Notes under the pieces: model-generated
Told to the model about the DNA's origin: nothing
Database searches by the model: none
What the model saw: only the letters and a program-made list of their open reading frames with translations
IMG/VR virus record: IMGVR_UViG_3300049002_000006
Span: 18,147 to 82,146 of that record
DNA from: a virus
Length of the DNA: 64,000 nucleotides
Reading direction: 5' to 3' (one strand)
Shown: positions 40,583 through 48,357 of the stretch, one piece after another
How the letters are laid out: the number at the start of each line of letters is the position of its first letter
How positions within the stretch are numbered: position 1 is the first letter of the stretch
Position numbers and translations under genes: made by a program

Positions 40583-41796
40583 CCGATCTCCTTGAGTTGT
40601 TCCTTAGCGACGTGCCACGTCAATAAGGAATCTAGGGCGTTATAACGGAGGACCGTACTCAGGTCGCATTCCGTTATTCGGTTGAGCCCCGGCCCGGATT
40701 CGTCTTTCGGTACCAGGTACGGGGCTACTGTATCGTTGTATTGTGGTTGCCCTAGTTTCACGAACGCCTGGAATTTCAGGCCACTAACCCCGCGTCTATG
40801 GTCTAGGGCGTGGGCGACTAGCATTCCGTCATGTCTCCAGTTGTTGACGAACTTGCCCCATTGAAACCTGGTCCATAAATCTTCGTGTTTCGTGTTCCAA
40901 CCGATCTTCGGGCGAGGCCCTAAAACGATTTCCTTCGCGGCTTCGATCACGGGGCCGACGAAAGGGCAAGCGACAGACGAAAGGCCGTCGGAAACGCTTA
41001 TAGAGAAGATGCGGCTATGGACGTGCGGCACTAAAGAGCAAGTCTCATAGTCGAAGGATAAAGACCGTTTATTCGCGTGCATCTTTCGTAGTAATGCCGC
41101 CCCTTCGGTCGGGGCTATTTCGACCACGCATCTAGCGTCCAAGTCATCGACTGGTTCTTTATGTGGCCGTCCGTTTAACTCGAAAGCCGCTTTCAGGTGC
41201 TTGTCGAATAGAATACCTTCTATCGGTTTGTTCTCGTCTTCGTTCCGGTTGACATGACTCGGATGAAACGTCGGGCAGACCCAAGTGTTCGGCTTCCGGC
41301 AAGGAATCTTCCAGCCGGCCCACTTCGTGATGCCCCCGACGTCCTTATCGAACAGCCAACCGATTACCGACTCGACGGCCCTGGCCCCGAGGACGATAAT
41401 TGTTGACGGCTTTAACTCCTTGATCGTATTGGTCACGTTCGGACGACACCATTCGATCATTTCGTCCTTGGTGATCTTATTCCGTGGCGGCCTGCACCAA
41501 AGACTGTTGATGGTCCAGCAATCCCGCTCCAGGTCGATTTTTAGCTTCCTGAGAGTCTTATGGAGTCTGGCCCCGGCCGGGGCTCCTGGAAAGAACGGCC
41601 GCCCGTGCAAGTCTTCCTGTTCTCCGGGGGCCTCGCCGACGATCAGGACACCCCGCTTGCCCTTACCGAAGACCTTCATCTTCGGCGTCCGACACCCGCT
41701 CTTGTCGAGCCGGCACATGGAGCACTTCGGGCTGATCGGGTCCGGCGGCCGAAACATCTCTAAGGCGGTCCGCGAGAACAGAGGACTTTCTAACAT
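40579..41796 (-). CDS. Uracil-DNA glycosylase fused to 3'-5' exonuclease
   Basis: Residues 1-215 are a family 4-type uracil-DNA glycosylase: C25-S-M-C28, G-E-A-P-G-E-Q-E-D (54-62), G-R-P-F-F-P-G-A-P-A-G, S-L-W-C101-R-P-P, E-W-C117-R-P, and F-H-P-S (177-180). The four Cys would hold an iron-sulfur cluster. Residues about 240-405 are a DnaQ/PolA-type exonuclease: S-F-D249-Y-E251-T (Exo I), W-N-T-K-H-E-D (Exo II), Y-N-A-L-D-S (Exo III). It may be the proofreading subunit of the separate polymerase core and help exclude uracil. In SPO1-like phages UDG, exonuclease and polymerase are one chain. Confidence 0.8.
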   Translation of the reverse strand: MLESPLFSRTALEMFRPPDPISPKCSMCRLDKSGCRTPKMKVFGKGKRGVLIVGEAPGEQEDLHGRPFFPGAPAGARLHKTLRKLKIDLERDCWTINSLWCRPPRNKITKDEMIEWCRPNVTNTIKELKPSTIIVLGARAVESVIGWLFDKDVGGITKWAGWKIPCRKPNTWVCPTFHPSHVNRNEDENKPIEGILFDKHLKAAFELNGRPHKEPVDDLDARCVVEIAPTEGAALLRKMHANKRSLSFDYETCSLVPHVHSRIFSISVSDGLSSVACPFVGPVIEAAKEIVLGPRPKIGWNTKHEDLWTRFQWGKFVNNWRHDGMLVAHALDHRRGVSGLKFQAFVKLGQPQYNDTVAPYLVPKDESGPGLNRITECDLSTVLRYNALDSLLTWHVAKEQLKEIG

Positions 41797-41987
41797 CACT
41801 GTTCCTTGCTAGGCGGGCCGTCGTACAGACAAATATTTCCGGAATCTTTCCATTGTTTAACTATTCGGTCGAAGTCTTTTTCGCAGTCGGCGAACGCCCG
41901 AAGGCTGATCTGCCCTCTGGCGAGGAAGGCACCGTCTACGAACACGACGATTCGCTTGACGGTACCTATTGTGATCGGAACTTCCAT
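41796..41987 (-). CDS. Small hypothetical protein
   Basis: The product has 63 residues, starts at an ATG near the clamp stop and ends in a TGATG overlap with the UDG-exonuclease start. A strand V-K-R-I-V-V-F-V-D-G-A-F is followed by a helix. No motif is recognised. Confidence 0.5.
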   Translation of the reverse strand: MEVPITIGTVKRIVVFVDGAFLARGQISLRAFADCEKDFDRIVKQWKDSGNICLYDGPPSKEQ

Positions 41988-43033
41988 TAGTCCTCCAGAC
42001 TTTCGGTTTCCGCCTTCTTGTAGTCGTACAAGCCGGCGACGTAGGTAAACTTCCCACCGTCTACGATGATCCGGCGTTCCGGACTGACTTGACAGTCCGT
42101 GTGTCGTTTGACGAGTTCGATCAGGAGTTTCGGGGACACGGCAAACTTGAGTGGCTTTCCAATATACTTAACCTTCTTGAACTCGGTATGCTTCCCGTTC
42201 GGCCCGTGCCCAACGATTTTGAGGGCGTCGTTGGTTAGTTCGACCACTACGATGTTGTCGTCATTCTCGTCCGAGAACACTTGGGCCCGGTCGGCAGCGT
42301 CGCCTAGTCCCGGAGGCAAAACCGTCGGCACGCCCGTGACCTGAAGGGCTTTGTCCATGTCCTTAATGAATTCTGAGATCCACTTCTTCACACTATATAC
42401 CAACTTCGATCTGGTGTAGAAGTGAACGAAGTTTTCGTCCTCGGCAATGTAGACAGGGGCAATGACTTGGACGTGCTTGACCGACTCTCCTCGGACCATA
42501 AACGGCTCCTTCACGCCCGTTTGGAGCCTATATCGAGTAAGTTGCACACTGTCACAGGACTCAATATGCTTCGGGGTGATATGGACGCAGACCGTGTAGA
42601 ACATCGACACGTCCTTACCTACGCAGGTCATGGCGATGCCGATTGCGTCCGTGAAATCAGTATGGATTCGATTCCAGTCTTCTTTCTTCGGCAGCTTGAT
42701 CTTATCTACCGGAAGCAGGATCTCGCGGGCCGCCGGGAGTTCAGTCTTTCTTCCTTTACCTTTGATCACCAGATCGTTCCCGGACAGGCCCACGTCGATT
42801 TCTTCGTCCGGGAGTTTCGATAGAATCCGGAGTAGTGGGTCGGCTTGTACAGCACACACTAGGTCCTTTGGTAGGCCGCTTGGCGTTCGGCAAGCCACTT
42901 CCTCGTTGTAGGTGTAAATCCAACCGTTCTGAAATATGAAGTGCGTCGATTGCTCCACGATCGGCTGGTGCGAAAGCCCCGGCTTAACTTCGTCCAGTCG
43001 TTGCAGCAGGTATTCACGGTTGATTCGGGCCAT
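41987..43033 (-). CDS. Sliding clamp (DnaN-like)
   Basis: From the ATG at 43033 (TAATG overlap) the 348-residue product has three similar units of alternating strands and helices as in beta clamps: R-E-Y-L-L-Q-R-L-D-E-V, D-P-L-L-R-I-L-S-K-L-P, and a late P-K-L-L-I-E-L-V-K-R-H. The size and position between polymerase and other replisome genes fit a dimeric bacterial-type clamp. The clamp loader is the gene at 34537-35499. Confidence 0.7.
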   Translation of the reverse strand: MARINREYLLQRLDEVKPGLSHQPIVEQSTHFIFQNGWIYTYNEEVACRTPSGLPKDLVCAVQADPLLRILSKLPDEEIDVGLSGNDLVIKGKGRKTELPAAREILLPVDKIKLPKKEDWNRIHTDFTDAIGIAMTCVGKDVSMFYTVCVHITPKHIESCDSVQLTRYRLQTGVKEPFMVRGESVKHVQVIAPVYIAEDENFVHFYTRSKLVYSVKKWISEFIKDMDKALQVTGVPTVLPPGLGDAADRAQVFSDENDDNIVVVELTNDALKIVGHGPNGKHTEFKKVKYIGKPLKFAVSPKLLIELVKRHTDCQVSPERRIIVDGGKFTYVAGLYDYKKAETESLED

Positions 43034-43203
43034 TACTTGTTGTCCTCGGCAAGTGAGTCGATACAGGTCGAAATCAGCCGACGCCGGGTAAAGTCTTCCT
43101 CGAGATTGAGAACGACTGTGTAGGCGTTCATCAACTCTTCGTACCTGCGTTGTTCTTCGTGTTGCTGGCGAGCCCATTCTTCGTTTGTTGCTGGCTTCGA
43201 CAT
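43033..43203 (-). CDS. Small coiled protein
   Basis: The ATG at 43203 has GGAG upstream and gives 56 residues (E-E-W-A-R-Q-Q-H-E-E-Q-R-R-Y-E-E-L). The alternative ATG at 43131 overlaps the stop of the previous gene exactly (ATGA) and would give 32 residues. Both ends couple to neighbours. Function unknown. Confidence 0.45.
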   Translation of the reverse strand: MSKPATNEEWARQQHEEQRRYEELMNAYTVVLNLEEDFTRRRLISTCIDSLAEDNK

Positions 43204-43364
43204 TCGCTGGCTCCTTTCTTCCATCGGTACTTGATAGCTCGTTTCAACCGGGCGTTGATCTTCTTCTTCCGCATGTAGCAGCACACGTACCAGCTGAGCA
43301 TGATTGGTGGGTCTTTTAGACCCGTTTCGGCAATCTCTGAACCGCCGCTCAGATATACGATCAT
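43131..43364 (-). CDS. Small protein resembling a DpdA/TGT N-terminus
   Basis: The ATG at 43364 overlaps the previous stop (ATGA). The 77-residue product starts with a strand and Gly loop (M-I-V-Y-L-S-G-G-S-E-I-A-E) and then P-P-I-M-L-S-W-Y-V-C-C-Y, followed by a basic helix. This looks like the opening beta strand and first helix of phage DpdA-type transglycosylases, which the main gene at 43603-44544 appears to lack. The last 24 residues are low-complexity and overlap the next gene. The assignment is tentative. Confidence 0.4.
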   Translation of the reverse strand: MIVYLSGGSEIAETGLKDPPIMLSWYVCCYMRKKKINARLKRAIKYRWKKGASECRSQQQTKNGLASNTKNNAGTKS

Positions 43365-43606
43365 GTTTTCGTGATTTCTTTAAAGTGATTCGTTCTGAGC
43401 CAGTACACGAAGTCCTCAAATAGTGTCATCAGCTTTGGATCTTTGAAACAGAAGCTCGCAAGCTCTCGCATTGTCTCAGTAGGTCCGCCGTCATGCTTCC
43501 ATGGAAAATCGTAATCGACGGTTAGACCAAAGTCTAAAATCATCTGGTTCGACTTGTTCATATGGGCGATTAATGCCTCGAATTTTTCGTTTTTTGGTCG
43601 GCTCAT
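43361..43606 (-). CDS. Small hypothetical protein in the DpdA cluster
   Basis: The product has 81 residues, helical with D-F-G-L-T-V-D-Y-D-F-P-W-K and E-D-F-V-Y-W-L-R-T. It overlaps its neighbours by 4 nt on both sides, so it is translated together with the transglycosylase. No family is recognised. Confidence 0.5.
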   Translation of the reverse strand: MSRPKNEKFEALIAHMNKSNQMILDFGLTVDYDFPWKHDGGPTETMRELASFCFKDPKLMTLFEDFVYWLRTNHFKEITKT

Positions 43607-44544
43607 TGGAATATCCTTCCGTAATTAGTTTTCGGTTTGAAGGCCCACGGCCATTTAGGCAACCATTCACACAGCTTCTCGAAGAACCTGGCGTTCGCCA
43701 GGGCTCGCGGGTTGTACGTCGATAACGCCCCAGGAACTTTCACCGTTCCGTCTTTGTTGAAAGTCCCGAGCGGCACGTCGATGATCTTCAACCACTCTAA
43801 GACTATTGCCCTTGCCCCGGAAGTCAGATGGTAGAAATGCTTCCAGTTCTTGCCGATTGTTTTACTCCGGTGACTCATGCCGATCTGGTATGGGGCCACG
43901 CCGAACGTAAACGCCCCGTTCCGCTTGTGTGGCACGAACAGGCTCCCGAAGCCGGCCGCTTTCGCCCACGACGAGGAATCGACGCTATAAAAAGGGTAGC
44001 GAATCATCAAGTCGTAGGACGTGACTGCGAACCCGTGTGTTTTGATCCTCGGCTTTCGGTCCGGAAAGCTACACAGCCTGTCGAACACCGAATCAGTCCA
44101 TTTCTTGTACGATTGCTTGGTCGAGTCCTGTCCCATGCCACCGATACCAATGAAGTCGTACCCGGCCTCTATGTGCTTGTCGAGCCACTTTAACGGAGTC
44201 TTATCGTGTATGACAGGAACAGGACTGAGCCCGTGCTTCTCTTCTAAATACTTGAGTGACTTCCAGCTTAGTTCCGGATTGAAGATTACGTCCACAGTGA
44301 CGTAGAAGTCGATGCCCTGACCGTATCTTTTCAGGAAGGCCGCGTACTGATCCAGGTACGCCTTGAACTCGGAAGTTTTGAACCAGTCGTACCGGGCTTG
44401 CCCTTTTCCTAGGACGTGCATGTTGAACAGACTATGCGCTCCTGAGTCCAGAAATAAAGAACCACACGTTGATTTGGAGTGATCGACGTAGACACGGTTC
44501 AAACTCATGAACTTTCTTTTCAACCCTAATCGACCGGAGCCCAT
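43603..44544 (-). CDS. DpdA-like DNA/tRNA-guanine transglycosylase
   Basis: The 313-residue product has the TGT/DpdA barrel order: F-L-D-S-G-A-H-S-L-F (substrate pocket Asp-Ser-Gly), V-T-V-D-V-I near residue 96, P-V-P-V-I-H-D, F-I-G-I-G-G-M-G-Q, and Y-S-V-D-S-S-S-W near residue 188. Such phage enzymes exchange guanine in DNA for a 7-deazaguanine base. The sequence starts close to the DSG motif, so the usual first strand is short or missing. QueD, QueE and FolE genes in the same strand block supply the base precursor. Confidence 0.7.
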   Translation of the reverse strand: MGSGRLGLKRKFMSLNRVYVDHSKSTCGSLFLDSGAHSLFNMHVLGKGQARYDWFKTSEFKAYLDQYAAFLKRYGQGIDFYVTVDVIFNPELSWKSLKYLEEKHGLSPVPVIHDKTPLKWLDKHIEAGYDFIGIGGMGQDSTKQSYKKWTDSVFDRLCSFPDRKPRIKTHGFAVTSYDLMIRYPFYSVDSSSWAKAAGFGSLFVPHKRNGAFTFGVAPYQIGMSHRSKTIGKNWKHFYHLTSGARAIVLEWLKIIDVPLGTFNKDGTVKVPGALSTYNPRALANARFFEKLCEWLPKWPWAFKPKTNYGRIFQ

Positions 44545-44545
44545 G

Positions 44546-45724
44546 TCAACTCTCCGGGTATAGCGGTTCGAGGACGTAGTTCGTCAGGCCCATTACGTTT
44601 GTCATCCGTTTCCAGGTGTCGTCGTATCGTTTGTGAATCCAAGACCTTTTCTTGATGCTGGCCGGTCCGAAAGATACAATATCTAGTGCGACCAGGACAC
44701 TAGACACAGCGTCCCCGACTGACCAAGGATTGTACATGAACACACCGTCCTTCTCATAGTTCAAGGTCTCGGGGAAGGACCTGAACTTAGGATAGATTGG
44801 GTAGCATCCGGCTACCGATGCTTCGAGAAGGGTAAAACTGACCCAGTCTTGCAGGGCACAGTTGAACTGGATCTTTGACTCGCATAAGGTCGCGTAGTAT
44901 TGCTCCTTCGTCTGATTTTCCCGGAGTTCTACTACACCGTCGGCCAGGGCTTGGTTGAGCAGGGTCAGAAGGTGCTTGCCGTTACTTCTGATCTTCCGAG
45001 CAGAGGTTGTTACGACGAAGTTCACGTCCGGCCTGAACTTTTTGACCTCCCTGGCGACTTGCAGGAAGAACTCCGGCTGCTTCTCGACGTCCCACCGTGA
45101 CGAGAACACGACTTGATTCTTGCGACTGACGGCTCCGGCATATCCGAGGACTGGAAATCCCTTCGTCTCGTTGACGTACCCAGCAGGCATCCGATCCATA
45201 ACTTCGGTCGAGTCAAACGGCAAGCCGACTACATGGATTTTGTCTTCATCGACTTCGTACTCCTCAATCATAAGGTTTTTAAGGAGGGAATTGGCTACAA
45301 ACACTCCTTCACACAGGTCGAGAACCATGTTCTCATAAGTCCACATCCACACATCCATCTTCGCCGTGAAGTCATATTCGTCTACCGACTGTGCCCACCA
45401 GTAGCAGTAGATTTTCGGCTTGATCCCGAGTTGATGGAAGGTGTACGGTAGGGCCTCGATTCCAGGTGTCCACGCGTCGTCTATCAGGATCACGTCCTTG
45501 TCTGTTAACTTCCAGTCTAGCAGCTGACTGATTTGTCTAAAGGAGTTCCCAGTTCTGGCATACGGATTTACGACTTGCCCGATGCCTACCGAGCCTTCTT
45601 GCTGAATAGTTCCTTCTATCTCCTGGAACAGAATACCTGCTTTCCGCCAGTTGTTGTGATACCAGAGTCGTAACTGGTCCGTATATCTTTCCTTGTACCC
45701 TTCGAGCGGCAGGTGAAAAAGCAT
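44546..45724 (-). CDS. GT-B glycosyltransferase (GT4-like)
   Basis: The 392-residue product has two Rossmann-like halves. The C-terminal half contains F-S-S-R-W-D-V-E-K-Q-P-E-F-F-L, N-F-V-V-T-T-S-A-R, and the donor-binding S-F-T-L-L-E-A-S-V-A-G-C-Y-P-I. The chain thus fits a GT4-type enzyme using a nucleotide sugar. Placed beside the transglycosylase, it could glycosylate modified DNA bases; a wall or tail target is also possible. Confidence 0.65.
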   Translation of the reverse strand: MLFHLPLEGYKERYTDQLRLWYHNNWRKAGILFQEIEGTIQQEGSVGIGQVVNPYARTGNSFRQISQLLDWKLTDKDVILIDDAWTPGIEALPYTFHQLGIKPKIYCYWWAQSVDEYDFTAKMDVWMWTYENMVLDLCEGVFVANSLLKNLMIEEYEVDEDKIHVVGLPFDSTEVMDRMPAGYVNETKGFPVLGYAGAVSRKNQVVFSSRWDVEKQPEFFLQVAREVKKFRPDVNFVVTTSARKIRSNGKHLLTLLNQALADGVVELRENQTKEQYYATLCESKIQFNCALQDWVSFTLLEASVAGCYPIYPKFRSFPETLNYEKDGVFMYNPWSVGDAVSSVLVALDIVSFGPASIKKRSWIHKRYDDTWKRMTNVMGLTNYVLEPLYPES

Positions 45725-45726
45725 AG

Positions 45727-46077
45727 TTATACCTTACTCAGAGGAAGATAAATGGCCCCGTTCTCGTCGTCCTCGTTCACGGTCACGGAACCAACTGTGA
45801 ATCCGGTACTTGCGAGGAAAGCGGCGGTATTTCTGGCGATCATTTCACACGATTCCTCGAAATACTTTCCAGCGTATTCGATTGCCAGGAAGGCATCGAT
45901 TTTGTGCTTCAACTGGATGAATTCTACTTGGCGGTTATCATTCGTGACAATGATAACCGCCAAGACGTGGAAGATGTGCCGGTGCCAGTTGCGTAAGAAG
46001 TCCACTTCAAGGGGGGCATCTTTCCATCTGTGGAAGCCCTCGAAGGTAGTCTTGGCGTAGATGGTCATTAAGGGCAT
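45727..46077 (-). CDS. T-fold-like protein, possible degenerate QueD relative
   Basis: The 116-residue product reads F-L-R-N-W-H-R-H-I-F-H-V, V-E-F-I-Q-L-K-H, and E-M-I-A-R-N-T-A-A-F-L...V-G-S-V-T-V-N-E-D-D-E-N. Strand and helix order resembles the tunnelling fold of QueD (compare L-H-G-H-S-Y and A-I-A-R-L-I...V-S-V-I-E-T-E-N in 48358-48861). The full set of three zinc His is not conserved. It follows an inverted-repeat promoter element, and the glycosyltransferase is next in the transcript. Role unknown. Confidence 0.5.
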   Translation of the reverse strand: MPLMTIYAKTTFEGFHRWKDAPLEVDFLRNWHRHIFHVLAVIIVTNDNRQVEFIQLKHKIDAFLAIEYAGKYFEESCEMIARNTAAFLASTGFTVGSVTVNEDDENGAIYLPLSKV

Positions 46078-46093
46078 GGCAGTTTCCTTTGGC

Positions 46094-46170
46094 GTCTAGA
46101 ACATCGTTTGCGGGCCGATCTTGCCCGGGGCGTCACTTTTGTACGTCTGACACTAGATCGGGGCTTAGAA
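46094..46170 (-). promoter_or_regulatory. Inverted-repeat promoter element, copy 2
   Basis: GGGCCGATCT (46112-46121) and AGATCGGG (46155-46162) face each other across about 33 nt with a central CACTTTTGTACG. On the - strand TTCTAG (46101-46096) lies 10 nt downstream of the proximal arm, followed by CGCCAAAGGAAA and the start at 46077. The right half reads GATCTAGTGTCAGACGT on the - strand, the same as the half-sites in copies 3 and 5. Confidence 0.6.
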
Positions 46171-46204
46171 TCGATTGTAGCGCGTCTGGCGGGCAGGATA
46201 TCGG

Positions 46205-46843
46205 CTAGGCTTGTCGGCCGATCATGCGATAGAACTCCGCCCTCGTTGCGGGGTCCGTCTTGAACGCCCCCCGCAGGCTGGCTGTTACGGTCACTGATCC
46301 GGGCGTGTTCACACCACGACACGCAATGCAACTGTGAGACGCTTCGATGACACACGCGGCCCCGTTCGGCAAAAGAATTGAGTCCATCAGCAAGTCCGTG
46401 ACTTGTGTCGTCAGTCGTTCCTGGACTTGTAGTCGGCGAGCGAAGGCATGGACGATCCGCACCATCTTCGACAGGCCGATGATCTTGCCGGCCGGTAGGT
46501 AGGCTACATGGGCTACTCCGGAGAATTGGAGTAAATGATGTTCGCACAACGACACGAATGGAATGTCACGCTGGACGACCATCTCGTTGTATTGCTGCGG
46601 TCCTTCCTCCTCGAATGTTTTCAGGTATTGCCTTGGGTCGATGGTGTAGCCGGAAGTCATTTCCTGGAGGGCTTTGACAAAGCGGGCCGGCGTCTCTACT
46701 AGACCGGCCCGCTTAGGGTTCTCGCCGACGAACGACACGAGCAGCTTGACGGCGTTCTCGGCTTCCAATTGCCTGGTCGCCTCTTCTATGGCAGAGCCGA
46801 CCCAGGTCGGTAGTCCGCTGCCCGGCTTGTGTCCTTTATTCAT
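46205..46843 (-). CDS. folE: GTP cyclohydrolase I
   Basis: The 212-residue product has the FolE landmarks: E-T-P-A-R-F-V-K-A, F-V-S-L-C-E-H-H-L-L (zinc Cys/His), G-L-S-K-M-V-R-I-V-H, Q-E-R-L-T-T-Q, and H-S-C-I-A-C-R-G-V. It makes dihydroneopterin triphosphate, the entry point of 7-deazaguanine synthesis. QueD and QueE follow in the pathway and lie upstream in the same transcript direction. Confidence 0.9.
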   Translation of the reverse strand: MNKGHKPGSGLPTWVGSAIEEATRQLEAENAVKLLVSFVGENPKRAGLVETPARFVKALQEMTSGYTIDPRQYLKTFEEEGPQQYNEMVVQRDIPFVSLCEHHLLQFSGVAHVAYLPAGKIIGLSKMVRIVHAFARRLQVQERLTTQVTDLLMDSILLPNGAACVIEASHSCIACRGVNTPGSVTVTASLRGAFKTDPATRAEFYRMIGRQA

Positions 46844-47630
46844 CTTCGTTTATCTCCTCGTCCTCGAAGTCTTCTTTAACTCCGACTTGTCCGCGTTCGT
46901 CTACTTCCTGTCCTTCTTGCAGGTCTGTCAGGGCGGCGTCAGCCTGCCTCCATGTGCTCCACTCTTTTGCTTGTGCGATGTCTGTCGTCCATACCTTCTT
47001 TTGTAAAGTGGACTTTTTCGACAGGAATTCAAGTCCTGGCTTGGCGTCAGGGTCTCGAACTGTCGGATCGAACAGAATGATGAACGGGCCTTGACTAGAC
47101 CTAAGGATCTCACGACGACTCTCGTCATCTACCTCCATCCTCTCATCTTCTTCGTCTTGTTCTTCCTCGTAGTCACTGAGGAGCTTTGTCTCGACTTCTT
47201 CGTCGGTTCTCTCCAGGACTTCAATATCTTCCTGGCAGCTGTCCTTGCCAAGGTAGGCAGACGCCTCTTCTACGTTGTCAGTCCAGATCGGAAACGATTC
47301 GATCCCTTGTTCCGATTCGATAATCCGCCAGCCGGCCAGGAATTCCTTGAACTTCTGTTTGTTCGGGTATCTAACCCCCTTTTGCGGTTGACGCACGATA
47401 ACGTAGGATCTTTCGTCCTTCTCTTTTTTTGGATGATCTTCTTGAATTAGATCGCCGATCTGCTCCGAAATTTTCTGCATCCAGGCGGCACAGCCCTCCT
47501 CGAAGGACGTGAGTCGTGTATTCAGAGCATCGACACACGTCGAGTGGTTGTGTAGTGCTTTCTGGATGTCTCGTAGAGCGTCCGACACCGAAGGCGACCG
47601 CTTCACGGTAGTTTTCTTCTTCTTGGTCAT
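46836..47630 (-). CDS. Hypothetical protein with two similar domains
   Basis: From the ATG at 47630 (ATGA overlap with queE) the product has 264 residues. Two related segments are seen: about 75-135 (S-Y-V-I-V-R-Q-P...P-I-W-T-D-N-V-E-E-A-S-A-Y) and about 180-240 (P-F-I-I-L-F-D-P...V-W-T-T-D-I-A-Q-A-K-E-W). Each holds an initial beta strand and a W-T-D/T-x-x-x-E/Q-A motif. Glu-rich linkers surround them. The duplicated domain is common in phages, but its role is unknown. Confidence 0.5.
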   Translation of the reverse strand: MTKKKKTTVKRSPSVSDALRDIQKALHNHSTCVDALNTRLTSFEEGCAAWMQKISEQIGDLIQEDHPKKEKDERSYVIVRQPQKGVRYPNKQKFKEFLAGWRIIESEQGIESFPIWTDNVEEASAYLGKDSCQEDIEVLERTDEEVETKLLSDYEEEQDEEDERMEVDDESRREILRSSQGPFIILFDPTVRDPDAKPGLEFLSKKSTLQKKVWTTDIAQAKEWSTWRQADAALTDLQEGQEVDERGQVGVKEDFEDEEINEDE

Positions 47631-48349
47631 AGAAGTCCCCATCGTTTGTGGTTTTGTTCCGACAGGATGTATCCGTGTTTCATACACGACGCGATGCAGG
47701 CGTCCAGGTTCGCCTTGTTCTTTGCCTCGTCTTGTTCGTCACACGGTTGCACGTATATTGGCCTGTCGTTACCTAGCGGCGGCCGTGCCGGGTATTGTCC
47801 TAGGATTGATTTGGTCGGAAGGCCGTCGTCCAAACTGACCTCACCCGCCCGCATGACGTACTTGTACGCCAGCGTCAGAGGCTTCATCCCTGGATTGATG
47901 CCGGGCGTCTTCGGCGACACGACGACGGTCGAGGTCAGCCAAGAATCGTTATCGAAAGTAGGCAGAACTAAGGTTCCGTTAGATTCGATTTGCAGGTTAT
48001 ACTCATTTTGGCAGAGCAGGGCCGCCAGGGGTCCGATATTTTGCAGAAACGGTTCTCCTCCTGTCAGGACGACTAGAGGATAAGGATACTTGAACGATCT
48101 GGTCGGGGTCAGTCTCTCGATTCGTGTAATGATCCTATCCAGATATAGTGTTCCTTCTTTATTCGAGTAGTCGGTGTCGCAGGCCGGGCATTGCAAGTTG
48201 CAGGACGCGAGTCGGACGAACACAGCCGGATGACCGGTATACGGACCTTCTCCTTGGATTGTGTACCAAATATCGTGTATTTTTAGTCGCCCGTACGGAT
48301 CATACCAGGGCTTCTCGGGCTTCTGCTTGTTGATCTGTTTGAGTTCCAT
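47627..48349 (-). CDS. queE: 7-carboxy-7-deazaguanine synthase
   Basis: The 240-residue radical-SAM protein has C-N-L-Q-C-P-A-C (CX3CX2C cluster), T-I-Q-G-E-G-P-Y-T-G before it, L-T-G-G-E-P-F-L (SAM-binding GGE), and I-E-S-N-G-T-L. The product of QueD, 6-carboxytetrahydropterin, is converted to 7-carboxy-7-deazaguanine. It is next to queD. Confidence 0.9.
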   Translation of the reverse strand: MELKQINKQKPEKPWYDPYGRLKIHDIWYTIQGEGPYTGHPAVFVRLASCNLQCPACDTDYSNKEGTLYLDRIITRIERLTPTRSFKYPYPLVVLTGGEPFLQNIGPLAALLCQNEYNLQIESNGTLVLPTFDNDSWLTSTVVVSPKTPGINPGMKPLTLAYKYVMRAGEVSLDDGLPTKSILGQYPARPPLGNDRPIYVQPCDEQDEAKNKANLDACIASCMKHGYILSEQNHKRWGLL

Positions 48350-48357
48350 GTTCTCCT

